The translations under genes and the position numbers were made by a program. From contig JARUKZ010000005.1 of NCBI GenBank assembly GCA_029688955.1, positions 109,604-173,603 of the forward strand: a DNA stretch of 64,000 nucleotides. Direction: 5' to 3'. Origin of the DNA: Chitinispirillales bacterium ANBcel5 (GTDB lineage: Bacteria; Fibrobacterota; Chitinivibrionia; Chitinivibrionales; Chitinispirillaceae). The notes under the pieces were generated by a model. That model was not told where the DNA came from. It saw only the letters and a list, made by a program, of their open reading frames with translations, and made no database searches. This document shows positions 17,710 through 25,746 of the stretch, piece after piece. Each line of letters starts with the position of its first letter. Positions within the stretch are counted from its first letter, which is position 1.

Positions 17710-19527
17710 TTAAAAATAATACCACATGGACTGATACTCATCAATATTTTCCCCATCACTTTTTAGTCTTTCAAGGTACTCATAGATAGAAGTATCAGTA
17801 TAGAGGTAGTCATCGGCAAGAGCAAGTTTTGATTCCCAGGGATAAAACCTGTAAACTCTTTTTCCATCAGGTAAAATCATAATAGGTTCATGATCCTGCA
17901 CTGCTCTGAGATGACTTTTACCAAGTTTAGGTACATTAAAAACTGGTTCATCTGTGCGTTGTAGTCCGGGTAATAGCCGAGCTTCCTCTTTTCTTTCTTG
18001 CTCAATTCTTGATATAGGCACTCTGTAATCTATTGTTTCCTCTTTGCCTTTAGTGTTAAAAGAGTAGTATGGGTCTATTCCGCTTACCTTAATTATTTTT
18101 CTCAAAAAGCATGATTCGAATCTACGACTGTTATGATACGTGAAAACCTGCTGGTTATAGATATTCATACCAGCTTCTTTAATAAGTCTCACAGCATCAA
18201 GAACTTCATCAGTAATCTCCATAGCATGTTCAACATGAGTCATAATTGAGACTTCTCTTTTCCCCCACTGATGATACTTTTTAAGTATGGAAATAAGATT
18301 TGGGGTGATTCGCATTGGGAGAGTAACTATAGTTCTGGTACCTATTCTGATTCTTTCCACATGTTTTATTTCAGAAACTTTATATAAAATTTCATCGAGT
18401 CTTTCATCCTCAAGAGTAAGGGGATCCCCTCCGGTAACCAGAACTTCGGTTATGGATTTAGTTTTACTGATCCATTCTATGGCATTATCAACGTTTTCTT
18501 TTGAAACAGAGGCGCTGTCTATATTGGTTATTTCCCAGTTTCTCTGACAGTATACACAAATCTGAGGGCATGAATCGTAGGGTTTGAGTATAACGATCTG
18601 AGGATATCTTCTGGTTACGCATGGAACAGGGCTGGTTGATTTTTCGCCCATAAAATCGTGGTCAATGCCTTTTTCTTTATTTTCTTTTACTTTTCGACAG
18701 TAGGTTTTTGTAGGAATAACCTGGGCTCGTATAGCATCATCATATTTTTTGAGCTCACCATCAAGAAACAAAGAGAGATAGTAGGGTGTTATCTGTACAG
18801 AAATGTCGCAGAGCTGAGCTTCCTGCATTCCAACCTTTTCATCTTCAGTAAGAGTGACCAATTTTTCCAGAATTTCTTTGTCTCTTATGATATTGGAGAG
18901 ATGCCACTTATAGTCATTCCAATCATTTTCAGTAGCACCAAAAAAGGAAAGGATTTTTGTTTTGGTGGAAGATATAGATTTTTTCACCTCTTTATCGGTA
19001 CCGCATCTGAATTTTTTAAAAGCACTGGTCATACTGTCGGAGTAACGATCAAGATGATGGGAGCGGTTTAAAGCATCTTTCTTTTTAAGAACTGTAGCAC
19101 TTACATTTGCTCTGGTAAGTATTTCAGTCTTTCCATTGATGCCTCTAAACAGGAAGATGAATTCGCAAATAAAACCTTTATGGCACTCTTTAAGTGCATC
19201 TGAATCTTGTTGGGCGAGTTTGAAAAGTAATTCGAGTGCTGAAGAGGATGTGAGTTGTTCGTTTTCGGTGCGAATGATGTTTTTGAATATTCTGATACAA
19301 TCTTTTGCGTTATTACGCTCAATTATGTGGTAAAGCGTTCTGTATCTTGGGGAAAAAATATGAAAGTAGTGATGTTCGACTTCATCAAGATACTTTAAGA
19401 CCATGTCTCTTGCATTGTTGATATCTTTGGCCTTACAAAGGTGTTCATGAATTTTTTTATCACTGGCCCATAGTGTTTCAAGAAGCTGTTCTTTTGAAGA
19501 ATCCATCAGTGATGAAGTTGAGATCAT
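17710..19527 (-). CDS. KamA-family radical SAM protein (lysine 2,3-aminomutase-like), long form
   Basis: The start is the ATG at 19527 because GGAGTG lies 6 bases upstream; a GTG at 19536 overlaps that site. The product is 605 residues. The first ~260 residues form a helical domain of unknown role. The C-terminal part holds a CxxxCxxC cluster (CPQICVYC, near residue 320) that binds the 4Fe-4S cluster, followed by VLVTGGDPLTL and IRIGTRTIVTLPMRI, as in the lysine 2,3-aminomutase/YjeK family. Classical KamA is about 420 residues, so the extension is notable. It could be a lysine aminomutase or modify another substrate; no efp or lysine-fermentation genes are nearby. Confidence 0.85.
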   Translation of the reverse strand: MISTSSLMDSSKEQLLETLWASDKKIHEHLCKAKDINNARDMVLKYLDEVEHHYFHIFSPRYRTLYHIIERNNAKDCIRIFKNIIRTENEQLTSSSALELLFKLAQQDSDALKECHKGFICEFIFLFRGINGKTEILTRANVSATVLKKKDALNRSHHLDRYSDSMTSAFKKFRCGTDKEVKKSISSTKTKILSFFGATENDWNDYKWHLSNIIRDKEILEKLVTLTEDEKVGMQEAQLCDISVQITPYYLSLFLDGELKKYDDAIRAQVIPTKTYCRKVKENKEKGIDHDFMGEKSTSPVPCVTRRYPQIVILKPYDSCPQICVYCQRNWEITNIDSASVSKENVDNAIEWISKTKSITEVLVTGGDPLTLEDERLDEILYKVSEIKHVERIRIGTRTIVTLPMRITPNLISILKKYHQWGKREVSIMTHVEHAMEITDEVLDAVRLIKEAGMNIYNQQVFTYHNSRRFESCFLRKIIKVSGIDPYYSFNTKGKEETIDYRVPISRIEQERKEEARLLPGLQRTDEPVFNVPKLGKSHLRAVQDHEPIMILPDGKRVYRFYPWESKLALADDYLYTDTSIYEYLERLKSDGENIDEYQSMWYYF

Positions 19528-19761
19528 GGAATACACTCCAAAGTAAAATGTTGCAAAGGAAAATTTAGGCTCAAACAGCTTGTTGATATATAAAATATGT
19601 AATAATGGATAGGTTCATAAATTATAGCTGAAATCAGCAGTCGAATGATCTTACGCAGATGGTAAAAAAATGCTGAAGAACCAATCCATTAATATACTAT
19701 AATGAGTAGTAGGAAAACAATAATCGGGGGAGGTGACTTTATTTGAATAAGAGGATAATCA

Positions 19762-20865
19762 TTACATGTTCAAAAAATCGATCAGATCATTAGCTTGGTG
19801 GCATCCACCAAGATCAGCAATATCCCATGTTGAAAATCCTTTTGCGAGTAAGGGACTAATAACTTCTTCAACTATATCGGGAACTGATGCAAGCAGTAAA
19901 TTACTACCCTCTGTGGCATAGGTTTCAAGATTCTTAAGCTGTGCAGGAATTAGAACAGATTGCCCCTTTTGGACCTTAAGTTTTCCAGAGGGGTAAAAGA
20001 GCTGAGCACTGTTTTGCAAAACAGTTATAATACGAAAAGATTTTTTGGGTTGTAGTTTTATGGTAGTGTTTTTCTCAAAAAAATATTGTTCGAGAGCAAA
20101 ATACCTGCATGCACATCTAAAACTGTGTTTAACACCATTTTGATGGTAGGTAACGGGGGGAATTTTAAAATTGTTATTGCATGAGGTATCTATTACTTCC
20201 AGTGCTTCCTCAAGATGCAGTTTTCTTGAAGTACCATCCAGACCCTTTCGACCCCAGTCATATAATCGAAGGGTAATGTCAGAAGTCTCCTGAACTTCAT
20301 AAATAAGAGTTTCACCAAGAATAGCATGAACCGTTCCTGCAGGTATAAATAATACATCACCGGAACTTACAGGTATAAAATTCAACAGCTTATCGAGTGT
20401 TTTTGAAATAACAGCATCTTTAATTTCTTTTTTGGTGACATTTCTGTTGAATCCTGCGATAATTTCGGCATTTTTTTTAGCATTTACGATATACCAACAC
20501 TCTGTTTTACCAAATTCCCCCCACCCTTTCTGTTTTACCTGGTGGTCATCAGGGTGAACCTGAACAGATAAGTCTTGATGAGCATCGAGAAATTTGATTA
20601 AAAGAGGAAATGAGCGACTTAAAATATTAGCTCCGGCAAGAGAGGTAGGAAACTTTAAGTGCAGATCGTGTAAACTGGTTCCTTTAACGTAACCTTTAGT
20701 AATTATGGATTGATCGTTTCCATGTCCGCAAATTTCCCAGGATTCGCCAATAGGGACAGTGGGATCGAATTGTTTATTAAGGTACTTTTGAAGCATACTA
20801 CCTCCCCAGACCTTCTCTTTGAAAATTGGTTCAAAAAGAAGCGGTTCGGTTAGTATGTCTGTCAT
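19762..20865 (-). CDS. manA: Mannose-6-phosphate isomerase, class I
   Basis: 367 residues. The cupin-fold isomerase interconverts fructose-6-phosphate and mannose-6-phosphate. Zinc-site sequences are visible: SVQVHPDDHQ and KTECWYIV, then FIPAGTVHAI. The Arg-containing ITLRLYDWGR segment near the active site is also present. The N-terminus (LTEPLLFEPIFKEKVWGG) is that of the short bacterial class. The ATG overlaps the stop of the upstream STAS gene in an ATGA junction, so the two are co-translated. Mannose-6-phosphate would feed GDP-mannose and surface glycans. The link to the STAS protein is unexplained. Confidence 0.92.
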   Translation of the reverse strand: MTDILTEPLLFEPIFKEKVWGGSMLQKYLNKQFDPTVPIGESWEICGHGNDQSIITKGYVKGTSLHDLHLKFPTSLAGANILSRSFPLLIKFLDAHQDLSVQVHPDDHQVKQKGWGEFGKTECWYIVNAKKNAEIIAGFNRNVTKKEIKDAVISKTLDKLLNFIPVSSGDVLFIPAGTVHAILGETLIYEVQETSDITLRLYDWGRKGLDGTSRKLHLEEALEVIDTSCNNNFKIPPVTYHQNGVKHSFRCACRYFALEQYFFEKNTTIKLQPKKSFRIITVLQNSAQLFYPSGKLKVQKGQSVLIPAQLKNLETYATEGSNLLLASVPDIVEEVISPLLAKGFSTWDIADLGGCHQANDLIDFLNM

Positions 20866-21218
20866 GATGGTATTTTGTCCAAAATCTTTTCGGAAAACTG
20901 TTCAAATGTTTTAAAAAGGAACCCTTCAAAGATAATGTCGAATTTTAAAGTCTCAAACAGGAAATTGATGTATTCACTGTTGGAGATTATATAGATACCG
21001 CCGCCCATTTTTTTAACTTTATTGAGATTATAAACCAGGGCACCTATTCCACCACTACAGATAAAAGAAACCTCTTCCAGATTAAAAACAATCTGACTGA
21101 AACCATCGTCGATTACAGCAGAAATTTCCTTATCCAAAACACGAGCATTTTCCCAGTCAATTCGACCAACTGGTTTTATGACTTTGAAGTCTGCGATAGA
21201 AGTAATTGAAAGTTCCAC
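20862..21218 (-). CDS. STAS-domain protein, anti-sigma factor antagonist-like
   Basis: 118 residues that form a single STAS domain. The pattern VKPVGRIDWENA (with IKP preceding), then IVFNLEEVSFICSGGIGALV, matches SpoIIAA-type antagonists. The Ser in CSGGIG sits at the usual phosphorylation site. Such proteins release a sigma factor or other partner when dephosphorylated. No kinase or phosphatase partner is visible nearby. The start is a GTG at 21218 with GGGGGA 9 bases upstream. It overlaps manA by 4 bases. Confidence 0.85.
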   Translation of the reverse strand: MELSITSIADFKVIKPVGRIDWENARVLDKEISAVIDDGFSQIVFNLEEVSFICSGGIGALVYNLNKVKKMGGGIYIISNSEYINFLFETLKFDIIFEGFLFKTFEQFSEKILDKIPS

Positions 21219-21562
21219 GTTTAAAAGTCCCCCGGAAAGAGTAGTTAATATTTAGTTAATCTCCTCGAAATCTACTTCTATTACATCTTTATGTCGTGGG
21301 TCGAACTGTTTTTTCAATTCAGACCTGCAAAAGATGTGCCGAATAGTATGTTTTTTGAAGAACATTTTGAGTATCTTTTGTGCAAACAATAGAAAAATAA
21401 CAGATTTAATAACTTTAGATGTATTCACAAATTTTGAACCATATGGGTAAAAAGCTTATTTTATATGTTATAGACCATATTCTTGCATTTGTTTTAATAG
21501 TATCATTAATGTGGTAAAAAAATCAATCTTTATACAGTATGATCTCTCCTAAAGGAGCAAGT
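21219..21562. other. Intergenic region between STAS gene and moxR; possible small reading frame
   Basis: 344 bases between divergent genes. On the minus strand 21252-21365 encodes a possible 37-residue basic peptide ending DPRHKDVIEVDFEEIN, just upstream of the STAS gene. Its ribosome site is weak and the frame stays open further upstream, so it could be a remnant or chance. AAAGGAG at 21551-21557 is the moxR ribosome site. Confidence 0.35.
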
Positions 21563-22552
21563 ATGAGCGTGGACATTTCAGGTCTTAACGAACGAATTAA
21601 AGAAGAGAGCAGTTTTGTTTCAGAAATGAAATCAGAAATGGGAAAAGTAATAGTGGGTCAATCAAAGATGGTGGACCGGTTATTAATTGGGCTTTTGACC
21701 AAAGGACACATCCTTCTTGAAGGCGTTCCCGGGCTTGCAAAAACGCTTTCAATTTCAACTCTGGCTAAAATAGTAGATACTGATTTCAAAAGAATACAGT
21801 TTACCCCGGATCTTTTGCCTGCAGATATTTTAGGAACAATGGTTTATAATCAAAAAACCGGGGAATTTGTACCAAAAAAAGGACCGCTTTTTTCTAATAT
21901 TATCCTCGCAGATGAAATTAACCGTGCTCCAGCTAAAGTACAAAGTGCTCTACTTGAAGCTATGCAGGAGCGCCAGGTAACGATAGGAGATGAAACCTAT
22001 GCTCTTAAAGAACCTTTTTTGGTACTTGCAACCCAAAATCCAATAGAACAGGAGGGAACCTATCCCCTTCCGGAAGCTCAGGTTGACCGTTTTATGCTCA
22101 AACTGAGAATAGTATATCCCACCAAAGAGGAAGAAAAAGAAATTTTATCACGTATGTCTACAGGGCCGGTTCCTGAAGCGCAGAAAATTGTGACCGTTGA
22201 TAAACTGTTGGCTTCACGTGAGCTTGTTAACGAAATTTATATGGATCCAAGGGTTGAGGAGTATATAGTTAATATTGTCTACGCATCAAGAGAACCTGCC
22301 CAGTGTCAGCTTGATGATCTTAAAGAACTTATTGCTTATGGTGCCTCTCCAAGAGCGACGCTTTTTCTCTGCAGAGCGGCACGGGCACATGCATTCATAC
22401 GGGGACGTGGGTATGTAACTCCGGAAGATGTCAAATCGATTGGTATGGATGTGTTGCGTCACAGGGTGTTGGTTACCTATGAAGCTGAAGCAGAAAATAT
22501 TACTTCCGAGCAGATAGTGCAAAAGATATTCGACAGTGTGGAAGTGCCCTGA
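21563..22552 (+). CDS. MoxR-family AAA+ ATPase
   Basis: The start is the ATG at 21563, 5 bases after AAAGGAG; an upstream ATG at 21539 precedes that ribosome site. The protein is 329 residues. Walker A GVPGLAKTL, Walker B ILADEINRAP, the sensor-1 ATQNPIEQEGTYPLPEAQ and the RVDRFM-like arginine region (QVDRFMLKL) identify the MoxR group. These ATPases act as chaperones for von Willebrand factor A proteins. The stop and the next ATG overlap (TGATG). The operon continues with a TPR protein and a DUF58 protein, the usual companions. Confidence 0.95.
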   Translation: MSVDISGLNERIKEESSFVSEMKSEMGKVIVGQSKMVDRLLIGLLTKGHILLEGVPGLAKTLSISTLAKIVDTDFKRIQFTPDLLPADILGTMVYNQKTGEFVPKKGPLFSNIILADEINRAPAKVQSALLEAMQERQVTIGDETYALKEPFLVLATQNPIEQEGTYPLPEAQVDRFMLKLRIVYPTKEEEKEILSRMSTGPVPEAQKIVTVDKLLASRELVNEIYMDPRVEEYIVNIVYASREPAQCQLDDLKELIAYGASPRATLFLCRAARAHAFIRGRGYVTPEDVKSIGMDVLRHRVLVTYEAEAENITSEQIVQKIFDSVEVP

Positions 22553-23514
22553 TGAAAAAGGAGCTTCTACTGTTATTTTCTGTACTGCTTTTCAATGTTA
22601 CAGTTGCTTCTAATTTATCATCTGAAATTGGAAAAAGACTTATTTATGATGAAAAAAAGGGAATTCTTTATGTTGATGAAGGTGAATATAACAAAATACA
22701 GGCTCAAAGGGTTGAAAACAGAAAAGCAGCTTCTTCACCCAAAGTAAAATTACAAAATCAGGAACTTTTAATTGGTAGAGGTAAAGATCCACCTGAAGTA
22801 TACTTTGAGTCAGGAATGAGGTTTTTTCAAAGTGGAGATTATACTATGGCTTTAAAAGCCTTTTCTCATGCTGAGTCGGTAGAAGAAAAACCAAGGTATA
22901 TTTTATGGGTTGGTAAAACTCACAGGCAACTTGGAAATCATGAGAAAATGCTCGAAAAAATGGATACAATTTTAGCATCTTATCCAGATAGTGACGTAGC
23001 TGATGACGCGCTGTTTGAAATAGCATTTTTCTATCAATCTGCTAACAACTATGAGAGGGCAATAAAAACATATAATCGGCTTGCAGAGCAATATCCTTTT
23101 GGAAAGTCATATCTTGGAAATCATGACTTTCTGCAGATTGCAAGGGAACAAACCAGATATATGCGATCTGAACTTCTGGAAATGTTGAGACTTTTTGGTT
23201 TTAATGGAGAAGACCTTATAAGATCCCTGCGTCTTTATCAGCAAAAATACGGACTCATTCAAAATGGCAAGGCCGATCAGGAAACGGTAAATCACATCAA
23301 AAAAAACTATAAAAACATGTTACTACAAAAACAAAGGGAACAAGCACTGAAGATGCAGGTTTTAGAGTACCAAAATTACTTGATAGCCTCAGGTATAGTA
23401 GCAGTTTTTTTGATTGTGATCAATATAACGTTGAAAGTAAAAACAAAAGAGAAAAAATTACATCTTGCGCTTCTTAAGCAAAATATATCTGATATCAAGA
23501 GCAGGTCCAAATGA
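22552..23514 (+). CDS. Exported/membrane TPR protein of the MoxR operon
   Basis: 320 residues. There is a signal peptide or anchor (LLLLFSVLLFNVTVAS), two or three tetratricopeptide-like repeats between about residues 80 and 190 (VYFESGMRFFQSGDYTMALK and NYERAIKTYNRLAEQYPF), a peptidoglycan-binding-like segment (LRLYQQKYGLIQNGKADQET), and a transmembrane helix at about 279-298 with a basic cytoplasmic tail. It starts within the moxR stop and ends overlapping the DUF58 start by 4 bases. This suggests a membrane-bound assembly protein working with MoxR and DUF58 at the envelope. I do not recognise an exact family. Confidence 0.75.
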   Translation: MKKELLLLFSVLLFNVTVASNLSSEIGKRLIYDEKKGILYVDEGEYNKIQAQRVENRKAASSPKVKLQNQELLIGRGKDPPEVYFESGMRFFQSGDYTMALKAFSHAESVEEKPRYILWVGKTHRQLGNHEKMLEKMDTILASYPDSDVADDALFEIAFFYQSANNYERAIKTYNRLAEQYPFGKSYLGNHDFLQIAREQTRYMRSELLEMLRLFGFNGEDLIRSLRLYQQKYGLIQNGKADQETVNHIKKNYKNMLLQKQREQALKMQVLEYQNYLIASGIVAVFLIVINITLKVKTKEKKLHLALLKQNISDIKSRSK

Positions 23515-24386
23515 TACCAAAAGAGATAATTCAAAAAGTTCGTCATATTGAAATAAAAACTAAAAGCATTGTAAATTCAATCCTCTCCGGAGAATACCAC
23601 AGTGCTTTTAAAGGAAGAGGGATGGAATTCTCCGAGGTAAGAGCATATGCTGAAGGAGATGATATAAGAAATATCGATTGGAATGTTACTGCTCGAATTG
23701 GTGAACCATATGTAAAAAAGCATATTGAAGAACGAGAACTAACGGTAATGCTTGTGGTTGATGCATCAGCTTCGGGAAATTTTGGATCTGTTAACAAACT
23801 CAAAGGAGAGATGGCAGTAGAATTGTGTGCCCTTATTGCTTTTTCGGCCATTAAAAATAATGACCGAGTAGGTCTTGTAATTTTCTCCAGTGGTGTTGAG
23901 CGCTTCATACCACCAAAAAAAGGAAGAAATCATGTATTACGAGTCATTAGAGAACTTCTTTACTTTGAGCCGGAAAAAAAAGGAACTGATATAGCACAGG
24001 CACTATCATTTTTAAACAGGGTTCAAACAAAATCTTCTGTTGTTTTCCTCGTTTCAGATTTTATCGCCCCTCCGTTTGAAAAACCCTTGAGGGTTATTTC
24101 ACGACATCATGATGTCATTGCAGTAACAGTCAGAGATCCCCGGGAAGAACAATTGCCTGCGCTGGGATTTGTAGAACTTGAAGATTCCGAAACCGGTGAA
24201 ATCACACTTATAGATACAAATGATTCGAATTTAAGAAATCATTTTCAAAAAGAAAAACAACATAAAAAACAGCAGCTTAGTTCTCTTTTCAGGTCGATGG
24301 GGGTAGATGAGATCAGTGTATCAACAGAAACGGATTTCATAGAACCTCTTGTTTCGTTTTTTAAAAAAAGGGAACGCAAGCATTGA
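23511..24386 (+). CDS. DUF58 domain protein (vWA-related) of the MoxR operon
   Basis: 291 residues. The DUF58 hallmark (FSEVRAYAEGDDIRNIDWNV, then TARIGEPYVK) occupies residues about 35-70. A von Willebrand factor A-like fold follows, with the metal-site start VVDASASGNF. Proteins of this type are paired with MoxR in aerotolerance (bat) operons and in other envelope or maturation systems. The operon ends here; no BatA/BatB vWA membrane proteins follow. It overlaps the TPR gene by 4 bases (ATGA), so all three genes are coupled. Confidence 0.92.
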   Translation: MIPKEIIQKVRHIEIKTKSIVNSILSGEYHSAFKGRGMEFSEVRAYAEGDDIRNIDWNVTARIGEPYVKKHIEERELTVMLVVDASASGNFGSVNKLKGEMAVELCALIAFSAIKNNDRVGLVIFSSGVERFIPPKKGRNHVLRVIRELLYFEPEKKGTDIAQALSFLNRVQTKSSVVFLVSDFIAPPFEKPLRVISRHHDVIAVTVRDPREEQLPALGFVELEDSETGEITLIDTNDSNLRNHFQKEKQHKKQQLSSLFRSMGVDEISVSTETDFIEPLVSFFKKRERKH

Positions 24387-24708
24387 ATATCTTTTAAAAG
24401 AGCTGGTGCAGGTGGTTGAAGTCTGTGTTCACATACATTGATGGTAAACAGGCAAACTATTTAGAGCCTGGGAAAACCCCAAACCTATGGCATTTATAAA
24501 ACTACCCTTAAGAGTCCAAATTCCCTATCTGAGGAATAGAAAAAATTGATGGCAATCTGAGGTTCATGTTCAAATACCAGGGAGTAGTTATTCTTCGATA
24601 ATGAGATAAACATATTTTATTGCATCCAGTTTAGGAAATATAAAAGTAGTGTAGACATAACTAAAAAGAAAAGATTATTGATTAGGATAAGATTTGTTCT
24701 TTTTCTCG
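24387..24708. other. Intergenic region between convergent genes
   Basis: 322 AT-rich bases between the DUF58 gene and the leftward TIGR02147 gene. I see no coding frame, strong hairpin or repeat in it. Confidence 0.4.
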
Positions 24709-25557
24709 CTAATTTTGTTTTTTTACGCTTCTGCTTAAAGGAAACATCTGGACTGAACATTGATAAACCCGATCAGGATCTGAGTCATTTTCGGAAATAA
24801 CAAGAAGTTTTTTTCTGAGTATAGCGATCTCTTTACAGGCCTGTTCAAAACCACTTTTAGATAGTGGCATATATACTTCGGAAATATCCCGCTCTTCCTT
24901 ATTGAACAGGTTTATTGAATCTTTCCCAAGGTTGATTTTAGACTCCATATATGTTTTCCATAAACTTGTTTTTACCGTGGGATCTTTCATAATAATAGAA
25001 TCACATGGTTTGATATATCCAGATTTATCAGCTCTTACTAAGCCTATCTTTTTAAGGACATCCAGAGCCTCCCTGACTTCAGTTTCATCAAGCTGAGGAG
25101 TGATTATTTCGGATAAAGACTTACAATCATCTTTAAAGGGAAAAATAAGGAGAAGCTCTCTGACAGCAGAAATGTACCACTTAGTAAGATATGCCAGATG
25201 TTCTTTATGAATAAGCGCAGGTTGTATGTATTGAAGGGATTTTAATTTATTAAAAAAAATACTTTTTTCTTCATGACTTCCACTCTGATTATATGCTACA
25301 AGGAGCTCGAAGTACTCTTGCTCTTCTACGTTAAGCTTTAGTAATTTATTAAGCTTACCAACATAAATACTGGTGAGATTAATTCTACCTTTAACGATAT
25401 TAGGAAACCAACCAGCGGAGGAGGCTCCGGTTTTTTTTGCAATGAATCTATAAGAAAAATGTCTATTAACTGATTTGTAGTACTTATAAATATCATCAAG
25501 AAATTTTCTGTAATCCAGATAGTTATAGATATCAGGTTTTATGACTTCATCATTCAT
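24709..25557 (-). CDS. TIGR02147-family protein (Fibrobacter-type)
   Basis: 282 residues. The opening PDIYNYLDYRKFLDDIYKYY, then FSYRFIAKKTGASSAGWFPN and IVKGRINLT, is the typical N-terminus of TIGR02147, a family first seen as many paralogues in Fibrobacter succinogenes. The N-terminal part looks like a helix-turn-helix, and the C-terminal half (about 120-280) has winged-helix character, so a transcription regulator role is plausible but unproven. It is divergent from a large lipoprotein gene at 25747, a likely target. The family is a good pointer to the phylum of this genome. Confidence 0.85.
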   Translation of the reverse strand: MNDEVIKPDIYNYLDYRKFLDDIYKYYKSVNRHFSYRFIAKKTGASSAGWFPNIVKGRINLTSIYVGKLNKLLKLNVEEQEYFELLVAYNQSGSHEEKSIFFNKLKSLQYIQPALIHKEHLAYLTKWYISAVRELLLIFPFKDDCKSLSEIITPQLDETEVREALDVLKKIGLVRADKSGYIKPCDSIIMKDPTVKTSLWKTYMESKINLGKDSINLFNKEERDISEVYMPLSKSGFEQACKEIAILRKKLLVISENDSDPDRVYQCSVQMFPLSRSVKKQN

Positions 25558-25746
25558 AAAAGCTCTGTTCTCATTCCTTTTAAAAATTCAATAGAAAGTT
25601 TTACCTTTTCCAAAATAAATGAACAACTCCCGCATGGCAAATAAATAATAGGATTATAAATGATTGTAACTAAATGCTTCAACACAATTTATATTTATAA
25701 GATTGTTAGAATATTTAATTACTCCAAATTTTTTTAGGTGAGATGT

